Assembly (NCBI GenBank): GCA_007134805.1
Contig: SLKB01000194.1
Location: 1 to 18,225 of the forward strand
DNA from: Paracoccaceae bacterium
GTDB lineage: Bacteria > Pseudomonadota > Alphaproteobacteria > Rhodobacterales > Rhodobacteraceae
Length of the DNA: 18,225 bases
Reading direction: 5' to 3'
Shown: one piece after another, positions 6,864 to 15,448 of the stretch
Layout: each line of letters opens with the position of its first letter
How positions within the stretch are numbered: the stretch's first letter is position 1
The notes under the pieces: model-generated
Database searches by the model: none
Told to the model about the DNA's origin: nothing
The model's input: only the letters and a program-made list of their open reading frames with translations
Position numbers and translations under genes: made by a program

Positions 6864-7757
6864 TCAGCGTCCGCGTAAGCTCCAGCGGCACACGGCCCAG
6901 ACAAGCAGCATGCCGGCGAGATCCACTGCGATCAGCGGCAGTATCTCGTCGGTATCCGTCATCGAGAAAGGCAGCCGGTAAAGCGCAAGGCCATCCAGCG
7001 CCTCGCCCGTGGTGAAGACAAGGATCGCCAGCGCGTTATTGGCGAAATGCAGCCCCCATGCCATCCCGAGCGCACCGCTGCGCGCTGTCAGATCCGCCAT
7101 CAGAAGCCCGAAGAACCCGGTCACGAAGACGATCAGCCACGCCGACCGGCCCATCTCGTCGGGCGCGTAATGCACAAGCCCGAAGATCACGGAGGGCAGC
7201 ACCATCCAGGCCCAGCGCGAGGCAAAGCGCGCGGCGAGTTGCTGTTGCAGATAGCCACGAAAGACCAGTTCCTCGGCGCCGGTCTGGATCAGAAGGCCGA
7301 TCAGCGCGAGCGGCAGGAACGCGAGCCAGATGGTCCAGGGCACGCCTGCATCGAGATCGAGCGTGCCAAGCATCCAGAAGGCGCCTGGCAGAGCGAAGAC
7401 AAGGAAGATCCCTGCGCCAACAGTGAAATCGCGCCACAGCAATGACCAAGGGCCGAAGAGCGTCGCGGCAGGGCGGTGGTGCACCCAGCGCACAGCCGCA
7501 AAGGTGCCGAGTGCCATGCCCACGAAACTGAAGAGCAGCAGCACCATTGAAACGGGGCTCCGCCCTGTTCCCAGGGCCGCAAGGATTGGCTCGGGATCGA
7601 CCGGGCGTTGCGCCGCCCAGATCAGCCCGGCCATCAGCCCCATCCACGCGACGTAGATCGCCAGCAGCACCCCGATCCCCAGGATCATACGCCAGAGCTG
7701 TGGGCGCAATCTTGCCGGTGCGACATAGCGATCAAAGACAGGGGGGGTGAGCATCAT
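6864..7757 (-). CDS. CPBP-family intramembrane metalloprotease (CAAX protease-like)
   Basis: This 297-residue polytopic membrane protein has roughly eight hydrophobic segments. It has all the CPBP (ABI) family motifs: EE at 162-163 with R167 (EELVFRG), F192-H196 (FGLVH) and H237/N241 (HFANN). These residues bind the catalytic metal in family members related to Rce1. The bacterial substrates are mostly unknown, and some members act in bacteriocin self-immunity. The start was placed at ATG 7757 (a second ATG follows at 7754); the open frame extends to 7862, but that part is not family-like and would overlap the divergent gene. It is upstream of accD on the same strand, with no functional link apparent. 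Confidence 0.88.
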   Translation of the reverse strand: MMLTPPVFDRYVAPARLRPQLWRMILGIGVLLAIYVAWMGLMAGLIWAAQRPVDPEPILAALGTGRSPVSMVLLLFSFVGMALGTFAAVRWVHHRPAATLFGPWSLLWRDFTVGAGIFLVFALPGAFWMLGTLDLDAGVPWTIWLAFLPLALIGLLIQTGAEELVFRGYLQQQLAARFASRWAWMVLPSVIFGLVHYAPDEMGRSAWLIVFVTGFFGLLMADLTARSGALGMAWGLHFANNALAILVFTTGEALDGLALYRLPFSMTDTDEILPLIAVDLAGMLLVWAVCRWSLRGR

Positions 7758-7860
7758 GCGCGCAGACCTGCGGATTATTCCTCGTCGCGCCGTTAGATAG
7801 GGTCTCGCGCCTGTCTTCAAGCCCCGCGCTTCATGGCCTGCGTGACATCCGGCCTGCAAC

Positions 7861-9327
7861 ATGAGATTGTGGCGCGATCATCAAGGATTGTGGGGGGTCA
7901 TGGCAGGGGTCACTGTGGTCATCGTGGTGCTGCTGCAGGTGACCTTCATTGTCCGCGCGCTTCTGCGCACAGGGCTGACACCAGCAGCGCGGCTTGCCTG
8001 GGTGGCGGTGATCTCGGCACTGCCAGGTGTCGGAATCGCGGCCTATTTCTTCTTTGGCGAGATCCGGCTGGCCCGGGCCAATCGTGCCCGCATCCGCGAG
8101 GTCCGCAATCAGTTGCTTGCGGCGCAATCCACGCGCCCGGTTGCGGCCGCGAGCCTTGCCGGCGCGACGCGCCCGGCCTTCGCCGCCGGTTACGCGACCA
8201 GCCAGTTTCGCGCGGTCGGTGGCAACAGGCTCACGCTCCTGCCTGAGGGCGATGAGATGATGCGCGACATGTTCGACGCGATCGAGGCCGCGCGCGCGAC
8301 TGTCCATGTGCTGTTCTACATCTGGCTGCCCGACGATACGGGCAAGCAGATGGCCGAAGCCCTGTGCCGCGCCGCGCGGCGTGGCGTGGCCTGCCGGGTG
8401 CTGGTCGATGATCATGGCGCGCGGCACATGATCCGATCGAGCTTGTGGCGGCAGATGGAGGGCGCAGGCGTCGCGCTTGAGCGTGCGGCCCCCGTAGGCA
8501 ATCCATTCGTCAGTTTTCTGGTCCAGCGCCTCGATTTGCGCAATCACCGCAAGATCGTGGTGGTGGACAACCGCCTCTCCTGGGTGGGAAGTCGGAACTG
8601 CGCCGATGCGCGTTTTTTGATCAAGGCCCGCTTCGGGCCTTGGGTGGACATTCTCGTCCGGCTCGAGGGGCCGGTGGTGCGTCAGCAGCAGGCCGTGTTC
8701 CTGCATGACTGGATGACCCATCATTCTGAGGATCTGAGCACGCTTCTGTCCGAGGATATCCCGCAGCGCGCTGCCGGGCCGGTGATCGCGCAGGTGATCG
8801 CCTCGGGGCCGGATGACGTTTTCACCACGCCCTCGGACGCGCTGCGGGCGATGATTTACGCAGCCACGGAGCGGATCGTGCTGACGACGCCCTATTTTGT
8901 CCCCGATCACGCGCTGCTGACGGCGATCTGTTCGGCGGCCGAGCGCGAAGTGTCGGTGACGCTGATCCTGCCTGCGCGCAATGACAGCCGCATAGTCGGG
9001 CTGGCGAGCGAAAGCCTGTTTCCCGATCTGTTGCGGGCCGGGGTGCGGATCTACTTGTTCGAACCCGGGCTGATCCATTCCAAGATCATCACGGTCGACG
9101 GGTATTTCGGCATGATCGGCACGGCCAATCTCGATCAGCGCAGCTTCGATCTGAACTACGAGAATTCGCTTCTCTTCGAATGCGCGGAGTTCACGGCGGA
9201 ACTCGACGCGCGCCAGCAAAGCTACATGGAGCGCGGCCAGTTGGTCTGCCCCGAGCAAGTCTCGCGCTGGTCGCTGGTCCGGCGGTTGCGCAACAATACG
9301 GTCGCGCTGGCAAGCCCGCTTCTCTAG
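7861..9327 (+). CDS. cls: Cardiolipin synthase-type phospholipase D family protein
   Basis: This 488-residue protein has the cardiolipin synthase layout: two N-terminal membrane helices (~15-35 and ~45-67, the second ending in FFFGEIR as in the family), then two PLD catalytic domains. The HKD motifs are H229/K231 in NHRKIVVVDNRLSWVGSRN and H406/K408 in IHSKIITVDG...GTANLDQRSFDLN. The family makes cardiolipin from two phosphatidylglycerols, or from PG and PE, at the inner membrane. The start is uncertain: ATG 7861 has a weak RBS, while ATG 7900 (13 residues shorter) follows a purine-rich GGGGGG. It diverges from the CPBP protease gene. Cls is more likely than a general PLD because of the membrane segments and length. 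Confidence 0.87.
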   Translation: MRLWRDHQGLWGVMAGVTVVIVVLLQVTFIVRALLRTGLTPAARLAWVAVISALPGVGIAAYFFFGEIRLARANRARIREVRNQLLAAQSTRPVAAASLAGATRPAFAAGYATSQFRAVGGNRLTLLPEGDEMMRDMFDAIEAARATVHVLFYIWLPDDTGKQMAEALCRAARRGVACRVLVDDHGARHMIRSSLWRQMEGAGVALERAAPVGNPFVSFLVQRLDLRNHRKIVVVDNRLSWVGSRNCADARFLIKARFGPWVDILVRLEGPVVRQQQAVFLHDWMTHHSEDLSTLLSEDIPQRAAGPVIAQVIASGPDDVFTTPSDALRAMIYAATERIVLTTPYFVPDHALLTAICSAAEREVSVTLILPARNDSRIVGLASESLFPDLLRAGVRIYLFEPGLIHSKIITVDGYFGMIGTANLDQRSFDLNYENSLLFECAEFTAELDARQQSYMERGQLVCPEQVSRWSLVRRLRNNTVALASPLL

Positions 9328-9396
9328 CGACGCATCCCTTGCAACGGCGCGTCGATCCCGCTAATCCTCCACCTGTTGAACATGTGAAGGAAAAAC

Positions 9397-10590
9397 ATGA
9401 GCCTCAGCCTCGATGCCAATGTCGCGCGCACAAGCTGGTGGGTGCTTGTGGGCGTCAGCCTGTGCCACATGATCAATGACGTGATGCAATCGCTGCTGGC
9501 GGCAATCTATCCGCTGCTCGCTCAGGAGTTCAGCCTCGATTTCTGGCAAATCGGGCTGATGACATTCGCGTTCCAGGTGACCGCATCGCTGTTGCAGCCG
9601 CTGGTCGGGCTTGTGACCGATCGTCGGCCAATGCCGCAATCGCTGCCGCTGGGTATGGGATCGACGCTGGCGGGGGTGAGTCTGCTGGCCTATGCCACAA
9701 GCTTCGGAGGGCTGTTGATCGGGGCGATGCTGATCGGCTTCGGCTCGGCCATTTTCCACCCCGAGGCGAGCCGAGTCGCCCGTCTCGCCTCGGGCGGCAA
9801 GTTCGGCACCGCGCAATCCTTCTTTCAGGTGGGCGGCAATTTCGGCACGGCGCTTGGCCCCTTGCTTGCAGCATTCATTGTTGTCCCTCTCGGGCGCCCC
9901 AGCGTTGCGTGGTTTGCCGTCATGGCGCTGATCGGCATGCTGATCCTGAACCGTGTCGGCGCGTGGTATGGCGCGCTGGCGCGCGCCAGCGCGTCGTGGC
10001 CTCGCGTTGTGACCGCCACGGGGCTTTCGCGCAGTCGCGTGGTCTGGGCCATCGTCTTGCTTGCAACGCTCACATTCAGCAAGAACGCCTACACAGCCAG
10101 CATCGCGAGTTACTACACTTTCTTCCTGATTGAGCGCTTCGATCTCTCGGTCGTCTCGGCCCAGCAGATGCTGTTCCTGTTTCTGGGCGCGTCCGCCGTG
10201 GGGGTGATGCTGGGCGGGCTGATCGGCGATCGCTTTGGGCCAACTGTGGTGATCTGGGCCTCGATCCTTGGTGTTCTGCCTTTCACGCTGATGCTGCCAC
10301 ATGTGGGGTTGGCGGCGACGGGGATCCTGTCGGTCGTGATCGGGCTGATCATCGCCTCGGCCTTTCCGGCGATCGTGGTCTATGCGCAGGCTCTGCTGCC
10401 GGGGCGTGTGGGGCTTGTCGCGGGGATCTTCTTCGGTTTTGCCTTCGGGATGGGCGGGATCGCGGCGGCGGTGCTGGGGGCGCTGGCGGATCTCCGCGGC
10501 ATCGTCTGGGTCTACCAGCTCTGCGCCTTCCTGCCACTTCTGGGGCTGTGCGCGATCTGGCTCCCGCGCCGATCCGAGTTGGCTGGCTGA
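9397..10590 (+). CDS. fsr: MFS exporter, fosmidomycin-resistance (Fsr) family
   Basis: This 397-residue protein has about 12 membrane segments. The Fsr signature in the first half is clear: SLCHMINDVMQSLLAAIYPLL near the N-terminus, then IFHPEASRVARLASGGK and TAQSFFQVGGNFGTALGPLL. Fsr proteins are drug/H+ antiporters of the inner membrane that export fosmidomycin in E. coli; the natural substrate is generally unknown. GAAGGA (9386-9391) lies 5 bases before the ATG. It follows cls on the same strand after 69 bases; cotranscription is possible but a functional link is not evident. Confidence 0.88.
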   Translation: MSLSLDANVARTSWWVLVGVSLCHMINDVMQSLLAAIYPLLAQEFSLDFWQIGLMTFAFQVTASLLQPLVGLVTDRRPMPQSLPLGMGSTLAGVSLLAYATSFGGLLIGAMLIGFGSAIFHPEASRVARLASGGKFGTAQSFFQVGGNFGTALGPLLAAFIVVPLGRPSVAWFAVMALIGMLILNRVGAWYGALARASASWPRVVTATGLSRSRVVWAIVLLATLTFSKNAYTASIASYYTFFLIERFDLSVVSAQQMLFLFLGASAVGVMLGGLIGDRFGPTVVIWASILGVLPFTLMLPHVGLAATGILSVVIGLIIASAFPAIVVYAQALLPGRVGLVAGIFFGFAFGMGGIAAAVLGALADLRGIVWVYQLCAFLPLLGLCAIWLPRRSELAG

Positions 10591-10605
10591 TCGCCGGTAT
10601 CCGAC

Positions 10606-10634
10606 TTGACCGCCTGCCGGCGTTACGTTACCCC
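10606..10634 (+). promoter_or_regulatory. Possible promoter of the tRNA-Gly gene
   Basis: TTGACC (10606-10611) is a good -35 element. A 17-base spacer leads to TACCCC (10629-10634), a poor -10. The implied start, near 10641, is just upstream of the tRNA 5' end at 10644, which fits. The weak -10 keeps confidence low. Confidence 0.35.
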
Positions 10635-10643
10635 AAGTGCAGC

Positions 10644-10717
10644 GCGGGCATGGTGAAATGGTATCACACGAGCCTTCCAAGCTCTTGGTGCGGGTTCGAT
10701 TCCCGCTGCCCGCTCCA
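10644..10717 (+). tRNA. tRNA-Gly (anticodon TCC), CCA encoded
   Basis: The acceptor stem GCGGGCA (10644-10650) pairs with TGCCCGC (10707-10713), followed by discriminator T and an encoded CCA (10715-10717). A D-arm GTGA...TCAC, anticodon loop CTTCCAA (10674-10680, anticodon TCC at 10676-10678) and T-arm GCGGG-TTCGATT-CCCGC are all present. The sequence is close to well-known bacterial tRNA-Gly(UCC). It reads glycine codons GGA and GGG. It stands alone between fsr and the hydrolase gene. Confidence 0.97.
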
Positions 10718-10927
10718 TGCACCGAGATTGGCAGCTTGGTATGGGTTTGCGCGGCGCCCGGTGACGGGGTCATGCGTTCTGATTGCGCAACGATGCGCCC
10801 CGGTGTTGAAGGCGGTGCCCGTCGCCTTAAGACCCTTCGGACAGGCAGTCATATAGGCGGGGTGAGTTGATGGTGCAGATTAGATGATTTCCGAAGACCT
10901 GGCGATGTCTGCTGCGCGACTTGCAGC

Positions 10928-12463
10928 ATGGGATTGGCGTGCAGAGACGGGGGCACCGTGCGTGTGATCTTCGGGCTTTTGGCCGCGGCAGTGATGGCTT
11001 TGGCGATCTGGCAGCTTGAAAGCGATCGGCGCGGGCTGGAGATCAGCCCGCTCGCTGTGCCCGGGGGAACGCCTGCCACGCTTTTCGTCGCACCGGATGC
11101 GGGGCCGGCGCCCGTGGTGGTGATCGCGCATGGTTTCGCGGGCTCGCGCCAGTTGATGGAGTCCTTCGCGCTGACGCTCGCGCAGGCGGGCTATGTGGTC
11201 GCCAGTTTCGATTTCGAAGGACATGGCCGCAACCCCAGGGCGATGTCGGGCGATGTCACGGATCCGGGCGGGACGACCCGGCTACTTATGGACGAGACCG
11301 CGCGCGTGGCGCGGGCCGCATTGGCGCATCCGCGGGCGGATGGCAGGCTGGCCTATCTGGGGCATTCGATGGCCTCGGATGTGGTCGTGCGTCAGGCACT
11401 GGCCGAGCCGCCTGGCGATGCAGTGGTGGCTGTCTCGATGTTCTCGGGCTCGGTGACGGCGGAGGCTCCTGAGAACCTGCTGGTCATCGCCGGTGCCTGG
11501 GAGGCGCGACTTGCCGAAGAGGCCTTGCGCGCGGCACGTCAGATCGACCCCAACGCCGAGGCCTTCGAGACGATCGGCACGCCCGGGCAGGGACAGGCGC
11601 GGCGCGCGGTGATCGCGCCGATGGTCGAGCATGTGGGCGTGCTCTACTCCGGCACTGCGCTGCGCGAGGCGCGTGACTGGCTCGACGCGAGTTTCGGGCG
11701 TGACAGCGAGAATCCAATCGCGCTGCGCGGCGGGTGGATCGTGCTCTTGTTCGCAGCGACAGTGGCATTGGCCTGGCCGCTGGCGCGGTCGCTGCCGGCC
11801 GGGGGTGTCCGGCTCGAGCCGCTGTCGCGCGGCCGCTTTCTGGTGGCGGCGCTCGGTCCGGCCGGTGCGGTGCCGCTCTTGCTGTGGCCGTTTGAGCTGC
11901 AGATCCTGCCGGTTCTGGTTGCCGATTATTTGGCGCTTCATCTAGGGCTATACGGTGCGCTGACGCTAATACTTCTGGGTTGGTGGGGGCGGCTGGAGGG
12001 TCAGTTCCCAGCCCGCATCTGGTGGATCGCCGCAAGCGTGGGAGTGTTCGGGATCCTTGTGCTCGGGGGTGTGCTGGATCGATATGTGGCCAATTTTTCC
12101 GCACACCCGGGGCGGGTCGCGGTGATCGCAGGGCTCGCACTTGGCGCGATCCCCTTCATGCTGGGGGACGCCATCCTTACCGGCGGGGGGGCGGATCGGG
12201 TCTTGCGGGTGATGCTGGCGCGCGGCGCGTTTCTTGGCTCGCTCATGCTGGCTGTGGCGCTGAATTTCGAACGGTTGTTTTTTCTGGTCATCATCCTGCC
12301 GGTGATCGTGCTGTTCTTCCTGCTGTTCGGGATGATGGCGGGCTGGGTGGGGCGGCACACTGGCCTTCCGGCCGCAGCGGGCCTCGGCCTCGGCCTTGTG
12401 CTGGCCTGGGCCCTGGGGGTGACATTTCCCATGTTCGATTCAGAGGCACTGGTGGCAGGGTAG
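10928..12463 (+). CDS. Alpha/beta hydrolase fused to a polytopic membrane domain
   Basis: This 511-residue protein has three parts. A membrane anchor covers residues ~11-30. An alpha/beta-hydrolase domain covers ~40-255, with oxyanion-type HGFAGSR (68-74), FDFEGHGRN, the nucleophile elbow GHSMAS (S147) and a likely catalytic H235 in VEHVGVLYS. The rest (~265-500) holds about eight hydrophobic segments without a motif I recognise. The hydrolase part resembles dienelactone-hydrolase/lipase-like enzymes; the orientation suggests it lies on the periplasmic face after the first helix, which is inferred. The substrate is unknown. The start is uncertain: ATG 10928 and GTG 10958 are both possible and neither has a clear RBS. 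The 210 bases between the tRNA and this gene hold only a weak TATAGG (10852-10857) and a 6-bp hairpin at 10809-10828. Confidence 0.75.
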   Translation: MGLACRDGGTVRVIFGLLAAAVMALAIWQLESDRRGLEISPLAVPGGTPATLFVAPDAGPAPVVVIAHGFAGSRQLMESFALTLAQAGYVVASFDFEGHGRNPRAMSGDVTDPGGTTRLLMDETARVARAALAHPRADGRLAYLGHSMASDVVVRQALAEPPGDAVVAVSMFSGSVTAEAPENLLVIAGAWEARLAEEALRAARQIDPNAEAFETIGTPGQGQARRAVIAPMVEHVGVLYSGTALREARDWLDASFGRDSENPIALRGGWIVLLFAATVALAWPLARSLPAGGVRLEPLSRGRFLVAALGPAGAVPLLLWPFELQILPVLVADYLALHLGLYGALTLILLGWWGRLEGQFPARIWWIAASVGVFGILVLGGVLDRYVANFSAHPGRVAVIAGLALGAIPFMLGDAILTGGGADRVLRVMLARGAFLGSLMLAVALNFERLFFLVIILPVIVLFFLLFGMMAGWVGRHTGLPAAAGLGLGLVLAWALGVTFPMFDSEALVAG

Positions 12464-12469
12464 GGAGCG

Positions 12470-12510
12470 CCCGCCCGCATACCCTGCACGCCGGGCGGGT
12501 GCGGCTTTCC
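12470..12510 (+). terminator. Possible terminator after the membrane hydrolase gene
   Basis: An 8-bp GC-only stem (CCCGCCCG at 12470-12477, CGGGCGGG at 12492-12499) with a 14-base loop is followed by TGCGGCTTTCC, a poor T tract. A competing GCATACC/GGTATGC inverted repeat (12477-12483 and 12517-12523) overlaps it. Confidence 0.4.
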
Positions 12511-12572
12511 GGCCCCGGTATGCAAGCCCGACCGTGCCCTGTAACCTTGACCGAGGCACAAGGGATGGGGTC

Positions 12573-13436
12573 ATGACACTCGAGCAGTTGAAAACCTTTC
12601 TGTGGGTGGCGCGGCTGGGCGGGGTGCGCCGGGCCTCGGCGCAAATGCATGTCTCGCAGCCCGCGGTCACCGCACGGCTGCATGCATTGGAAGATGCCCT
12701 TCAGGTGCGCCTCTTTGAGCGCACCCATCGGGGAATGGCGCTCACGCGCGAGGGAGACTTGCTGCGCGGCTATGCCGAGCAGATCGTCTTCGTGCAGGAG
12801 GAGATCCGCGCCCGTGTTGGCAGCCCGACCGGTTGGGAAGGGCTCTTCCGGCTGGGCGCGTCAGAGACTGTGGCCGAGACCTGGTTGCCGCGGTTCCTCG
12901 AGCAGATGAGTCACACCTACCCACGGCTGGATCTGGACCTGACGGTCGATATCTCTGTCAACCTGCGCGAGGCGCTTATGGCGCGACAACTCGATCTGGC
13001 CTTCCTGATGGGCCCGGTCTCGGCGTTCAATGTCGACAATCTGGCGCTGCCCAGTTTCGAACTGCGCTGGTATCGCGCGCCTGGTGGGCCCGCGCCTGAT
13101 TTTCTGCGCGTTCCAGTCATCAGCTATGCGCGCAACACCCGGCCCTACCGGGAAGTCGTGGCGGAACTCGGCAGGCGGCACGGGCCAGGCGTGCGTGTCT
13201 ATTCCTGCGCCTCGCTCTCGGCCAGTATCCAGATGATCGCGGCCGGAATTGGCGTGGGGCTGATCCCGGTGGCGCTTGCGCAGGACCGAGTTGCCGCGCG
13301 GACTCTCGAAGAGTTCGACCCCGGCTGGGCGCCCGCACCGCTGGATTTCACGGCATCGTGGCTCGCAGAGCCGCGCAATGCGCTTGCGGAACGCTGCGCC
13401 CATCTGGCCGCGGAGGTGGCACTGGCGACTGCATGA
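12573..13436 (+). CDS. LysR-family transcriptional regulator
   Basis: This 287-residue protein is of typical LysR length. The N-terminal winged helix-turn-helix (residues ~2-60) reads TLEQLKTFLWVARLGGVRRA, then SAQMHVSQPAVTARLHALED with LFERTHRGMALTREG, the standard LysR pattern. The effector-binding domain follows, with ASLSASIQMIAAGIGVGLIP near the C-terminus. The ATG at 12573 has AAGGGA (12560-12565) 7 bases upstream and starts at the family N-terminus. It lies directly upstream of, and on the same strand as, the DUF1445-TRAP-DUF2848 genes, with a 102-base gap containing two dyads, so it probably controls that operon in response to its substrate. The same-strand arrangement is less usual than a divergent one. 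The ligand is unknown. Confidence 0.92.
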   Translation: MTLEQLKTFLWVARLGGVRRASAQMHVSQPAVTARLHALEDALQVRLFERTHRGMALTREGDLLRGYAEQIVFVQEEIRARVGSPTGWEGLFRLGASETVAETWLPRFLEQMSHTYPRLDLDLTVDISVNLREALMARQLDLAFLMGPVSAFNVDNLALPSFELRWYRAPGGPAPDFLRVPVISYARNTRPYREVVAELGRRHGPGVRVYSCASLSASIQMIAAGIGVGLIPVALAQDRVAARTLEEFDPGWAPAPLDFTASWLAEPRNALAERCAHLAAEVALATA

Positions 13437-13446
13437 TCGGCAGAGT

Positions 13447-13462
13447 TGATCACTAACGATCA
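13447..13462. promoter_or_regulatory. Candidate LysR operator dyad (site 1)
   Basis: TGATC-ACTAAC-GATCA is a perfect 5+6+5 inverted repeat that contains the T-N11-A pattern of LysR sites. It lies 11 bases after the regulator's stop codon in an unusually AT-rich gap upstream of the DUF1445 gene. Confidence 0.4.
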
Positions 13463-13465
13463 TGA

Positions 13466-13483
13466 ATAAAGATTTGCATTTAT
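13466..13483. promoter_or_regulatory. Candidate LysR operator dyad (site 2)
   Basis: ATAAA-GATTTGCA-TTTAT is a perfect 5+8+5 inverted repeat beginning three bases after site 1. Two dyads about 20 bases apart (centre to centre) fit the recognition-site/activation-site pairs used by LysR tetramers. No convincing -35/-10 pair is visible nearby. Confidence 0.35.
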
Positions 13484-13538
13484 CGGTGGATACGCAGAGC
13501 ATGACAGTCATCGTCATGTCCGTTTGCGAAAGACGCCG

Positions 13539-14348
13539 ATGACACAGCATGATCTTGCCGGCTTCCGAACAGCGACCGATCTGCGCGCTGCAATACGCGC
13601 AGGTGCGTTCACGGGCCACACGGCCGGGCTCGCGCAGGGCCGTCTGCAATGCAATATCGCGATCCTCCCGCAGGCCTATGCGCTCGATTTCCTGCGCTTC
13701 TGCCTGCGCAACCCCAAGCCCTGCCCGATCGTCGGTGTGGCCGAGACCGGCGATCCGATGCTGCGCACCTTGGGCCCGGATATCGACATCCGCACGGATC
13801 TGCCGCGCTATAACCTCTATCGCACAGGGCGCTTTTCCGAGAGCGTCACCGATATCTGCGCCTATTGGAGCGAGGATATGGTGACAGTGGCGCTGGGGTG
13901 CTCCTTCACTTTCGAGCGCGCGCTGATGGCAGCGGGGCTGCCGATGCGCCATGTCGAGCAGGACGTGACCGTGCCGATGTATCGCACCAATCTGCGCCTG
14001 CAGCCGGGGGGCCTCTTCTCGGGTGAGATGGTCGTCTCGATGCGCCCGCTCTCGGGCGGCGACATCCCGCGCGCGGTCGAGATCAGCGCGCGCTATCCGC
14101 TCGCGCATGGGGCGCCGGTGCATGTGGGCGACCCGGCCGCGATCGGCATCGGGTCGCTCGATCAGCCGGACTGGGGGGACGCCGTCGCGCTACGGCCGGG
14201 CGAGGTGCCTGTGTTCTGGGCCTGCGGGGTGACCTCGCAGAATGCGCTGCTGGAGGCGGGGATCCCGCTCGTGATCACGCATGCCCCCGGCCATATGCTG
14301 ATCAGCGATATCGATGAACATGCCGAGTTGCCCATCTGGGCGGACTGA
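13539..14348 (+). CDS. DUF1445 / D-glutamate cyclase-like putative hydro-lyase (YcsI family)
   Basis: This 269-residue protein has the full length of the DUF1445 family. Family-type stretches are QCNIAILPQAYALDFLRFC (near residue 40), TDICAYWSEDMVTVALGCSFTFERAL (mid), PRYPLAHGAPVHVGDP-like ISARYPLAHGAPVHVGDP, PVFWACGVTSQNAL and ITHAPGHMLISDID at the C-terminus. The conserved Cys in ALGCSFTFE and WACGVT are candidates for function. The family includes the N-terminal half of the eukaryotic D-glutamate cyclase, which makes 5-oxo-D-proline, and is often annotated 'putative hydro-lyase'; the reaction here is not proven. ATG 13539 was preferred over an in-frame TTG at 13524; the RBS (AAAGACG) is weak. 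It is the first gene of the TRAP operon. Confidence 0.85.
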   Translation: MTQHDLAGFRTATDLRAAIRAGAFTGHTAGLAQGRLQCNIAILPQAYALDFLRFCLRNPKPCPIVGVAETGDPMLRTLGPDIDIRTDLPRYNLYRTGRFSESVTDICAYWSEDMVTVALGCSFTFERALMAAGLPMRHVEQDVTVPMYRTNLRLQPGGLFSGEMVVSMRPLSGGDIPRAVEISARYPLAHGAPVHVGDPAAIGIGSLDQPDWGDAVALRPGEVPVFWACGVTSQNALLEAGIPLVITHAPGHMLISDIDEHAELPIWAD

Positions 14349-14376
14349 GAAACCCTAACCAACAGTGGAGAGAAAC

Positions 14377-15417
14377 ATGAAACTGAAATTTGCCGCATCC
14401 CTCCTGATGACCAGCGCGCTCGCTCTGCCCGCGCAGGCCGAGTTGCTTTCGGTCGTTGGAAGCTGGTCGAACCTGCCCTTGCACCGCGAGTTCGAGGCGC
14501 CCTTCTGGAACGAGATACTGCCCGAAGCCTCGGGCGGGGCACTGGAGGTGGCGCTGACCACCCATAACGAGATGGGCCTCGGTGTGGGCGATGTGTTCAA
14601 CCTGCTTGCCGACGGGGTCTATGATGTGGCAATGACCGTGGGCGATTACGCGGTCGCCGATGCGCCCGAGCTTGAGGGACTCGATGTCCCGCTCATCGCG
14701 CTCGATGCCGACACGGCGCGCGCGAAAAGCGATGCGGCCCGCCCGATGGTCGAGGATATCTTCCGCAACCGGTTCAATTCCCATGTGCTGGCGATCGCTC
14801 CCTACCCGCCGCAGATCGTCTTCTGCAATGCCGAAGTGGCCGGTCTAGAGGACATGCGCGGGCTGAAAGTGCGCGGATCGGGGCGGATGACGGCGAAGCT
14901 TCTCGAAGCGCTGGGGGCTGAAGGGGTGAACGTCGATTTCGGTGAAGTGCCCGGTGCGCTGCAGCGTGGCGCGATTGATTGTGCCGTGACCGGCGCGGGA
15001 TCTGGCTACAACGCAGGGTGGTGGGAGGTTTCGACCCATCTGGTGACGCTGCCGCTGGGCGGCTGGGACCCGGTGGTCACGGCGATCAATCTCGATCGCT
15101 GGAACAGCCTCTCGCCCGAGTTGCAGGAGGTGATCGAGACCACCGTCAAGACCGAATTCGAGGATCCCGCCTGGGCCGTGGCGCAGGATGCGCTGGTCAA
15201 TGACGTGGCCTGCCTGACCGGGAACGCAGAGTGCCCCTATGGCGAAGCGCGCTCGATGACGCTGGTCGAGGCGAGCGAGGAAGATTTCGCGACCGCCAGC
15301 GAGATCCTGATCACCGAAGTGCTGCCCGACTGGGCAGCGCGCGCAGGGCATGACTGGGCGACGCGCTGGAACGAGGAAGTCGGCAGCGTCGTGGGGGTCA
15401 CGGTCGATCTGGACTGA
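14377..15417 (+). CDS. dctP: TRAP transporter substrate-binding protein, DctP family
   Basis: This 346-residue periplasmic protein has a Sec signal peptide cleaved probably after AQA (residue 21). The DctP-like segment GLEDMRGLKVRGSGRMTAKL contains R166, at the place of the arginine that binds the substrate carboxylate in characterised TRAP proteins. It is followed by VDFGEVPGALQRGAIDCAVTG and WEVSTHLVTLPLG. Cysteines near 279 and 286 could form a disulfide. GGAGAGA (14367-14373) precedes the ATG at 14377, and the signal peptide supports this start over an upstream codon at 14365. It lies 28 bases after the DUF1445 gene and is followed by the permease genes. It captures the substrate, likely a small carboxylate, for DctQM. 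Confidence 0.92.
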   Translation: MKLKFAASLLMTSALALPAQAELLSVVGSWSNLPLHREFEAPFWNEILPEASGGALEVALTTHNEMGLGVGDVFNLLADGVYDVAMTVGDYAVADAPELEGLDVPLIALDADTARAKSDAARPMVEDIFRNRFNSHVLAIAPYPPQIVFCNAEVAGLEDMRGLKVRGSGRMTAKLLEALGAEGVNVDFGEVPGALQRGAIDCAVTGAGSGYNAGWWEVSTHLVTLPLGGWDPVVTAINLDRWNSLSPELQEVIETTVKTEFEDPAWAVAQDALVNDVACLTGNAECPYGEARSMTLVEASEEDFATASEILITEVLPDWAARAGHDWATRWNEEVGSVVGVTVDLD

Positions 15418-15448
15418 CGGCGGGCCACGGACGATAAGGGAACAGCAC

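Noticed and set aside
7831..9258. Long minus-strand open frame opposite cls
   Set aside because: It mirrors a GC-rich real gene whose plus-strand product carries two HKD motifs; the antisense product is His/Arg/Asp-rich with no domain.
9328..9357. CGACGC/GCGTCG hairpin after cls
   Set aside because: A 6-bp stem with a 15-base loop and no T tract; too weak to call a terminator.
9361..10773. Long minus-strand open frame opposite fsr and the tRNA
   Set aside because: It runs through a tRNA gene and mirrors the Fsr coding sequence, giving a low-complexity Gln/Arg/His product.
10644..10927. tRNA-Gly 3' end as an integration site for a genomic island
   Set aside because: No integrase, no repeated tRNA 3' end and no change in base composition follow it within the window.
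13524..13538. TTG start for the DUF1445 gene
   Set aside because: ATG 13539 is in frame with some RBS-like sequence and matches the expected family start; TTG is less likely but not excluded.
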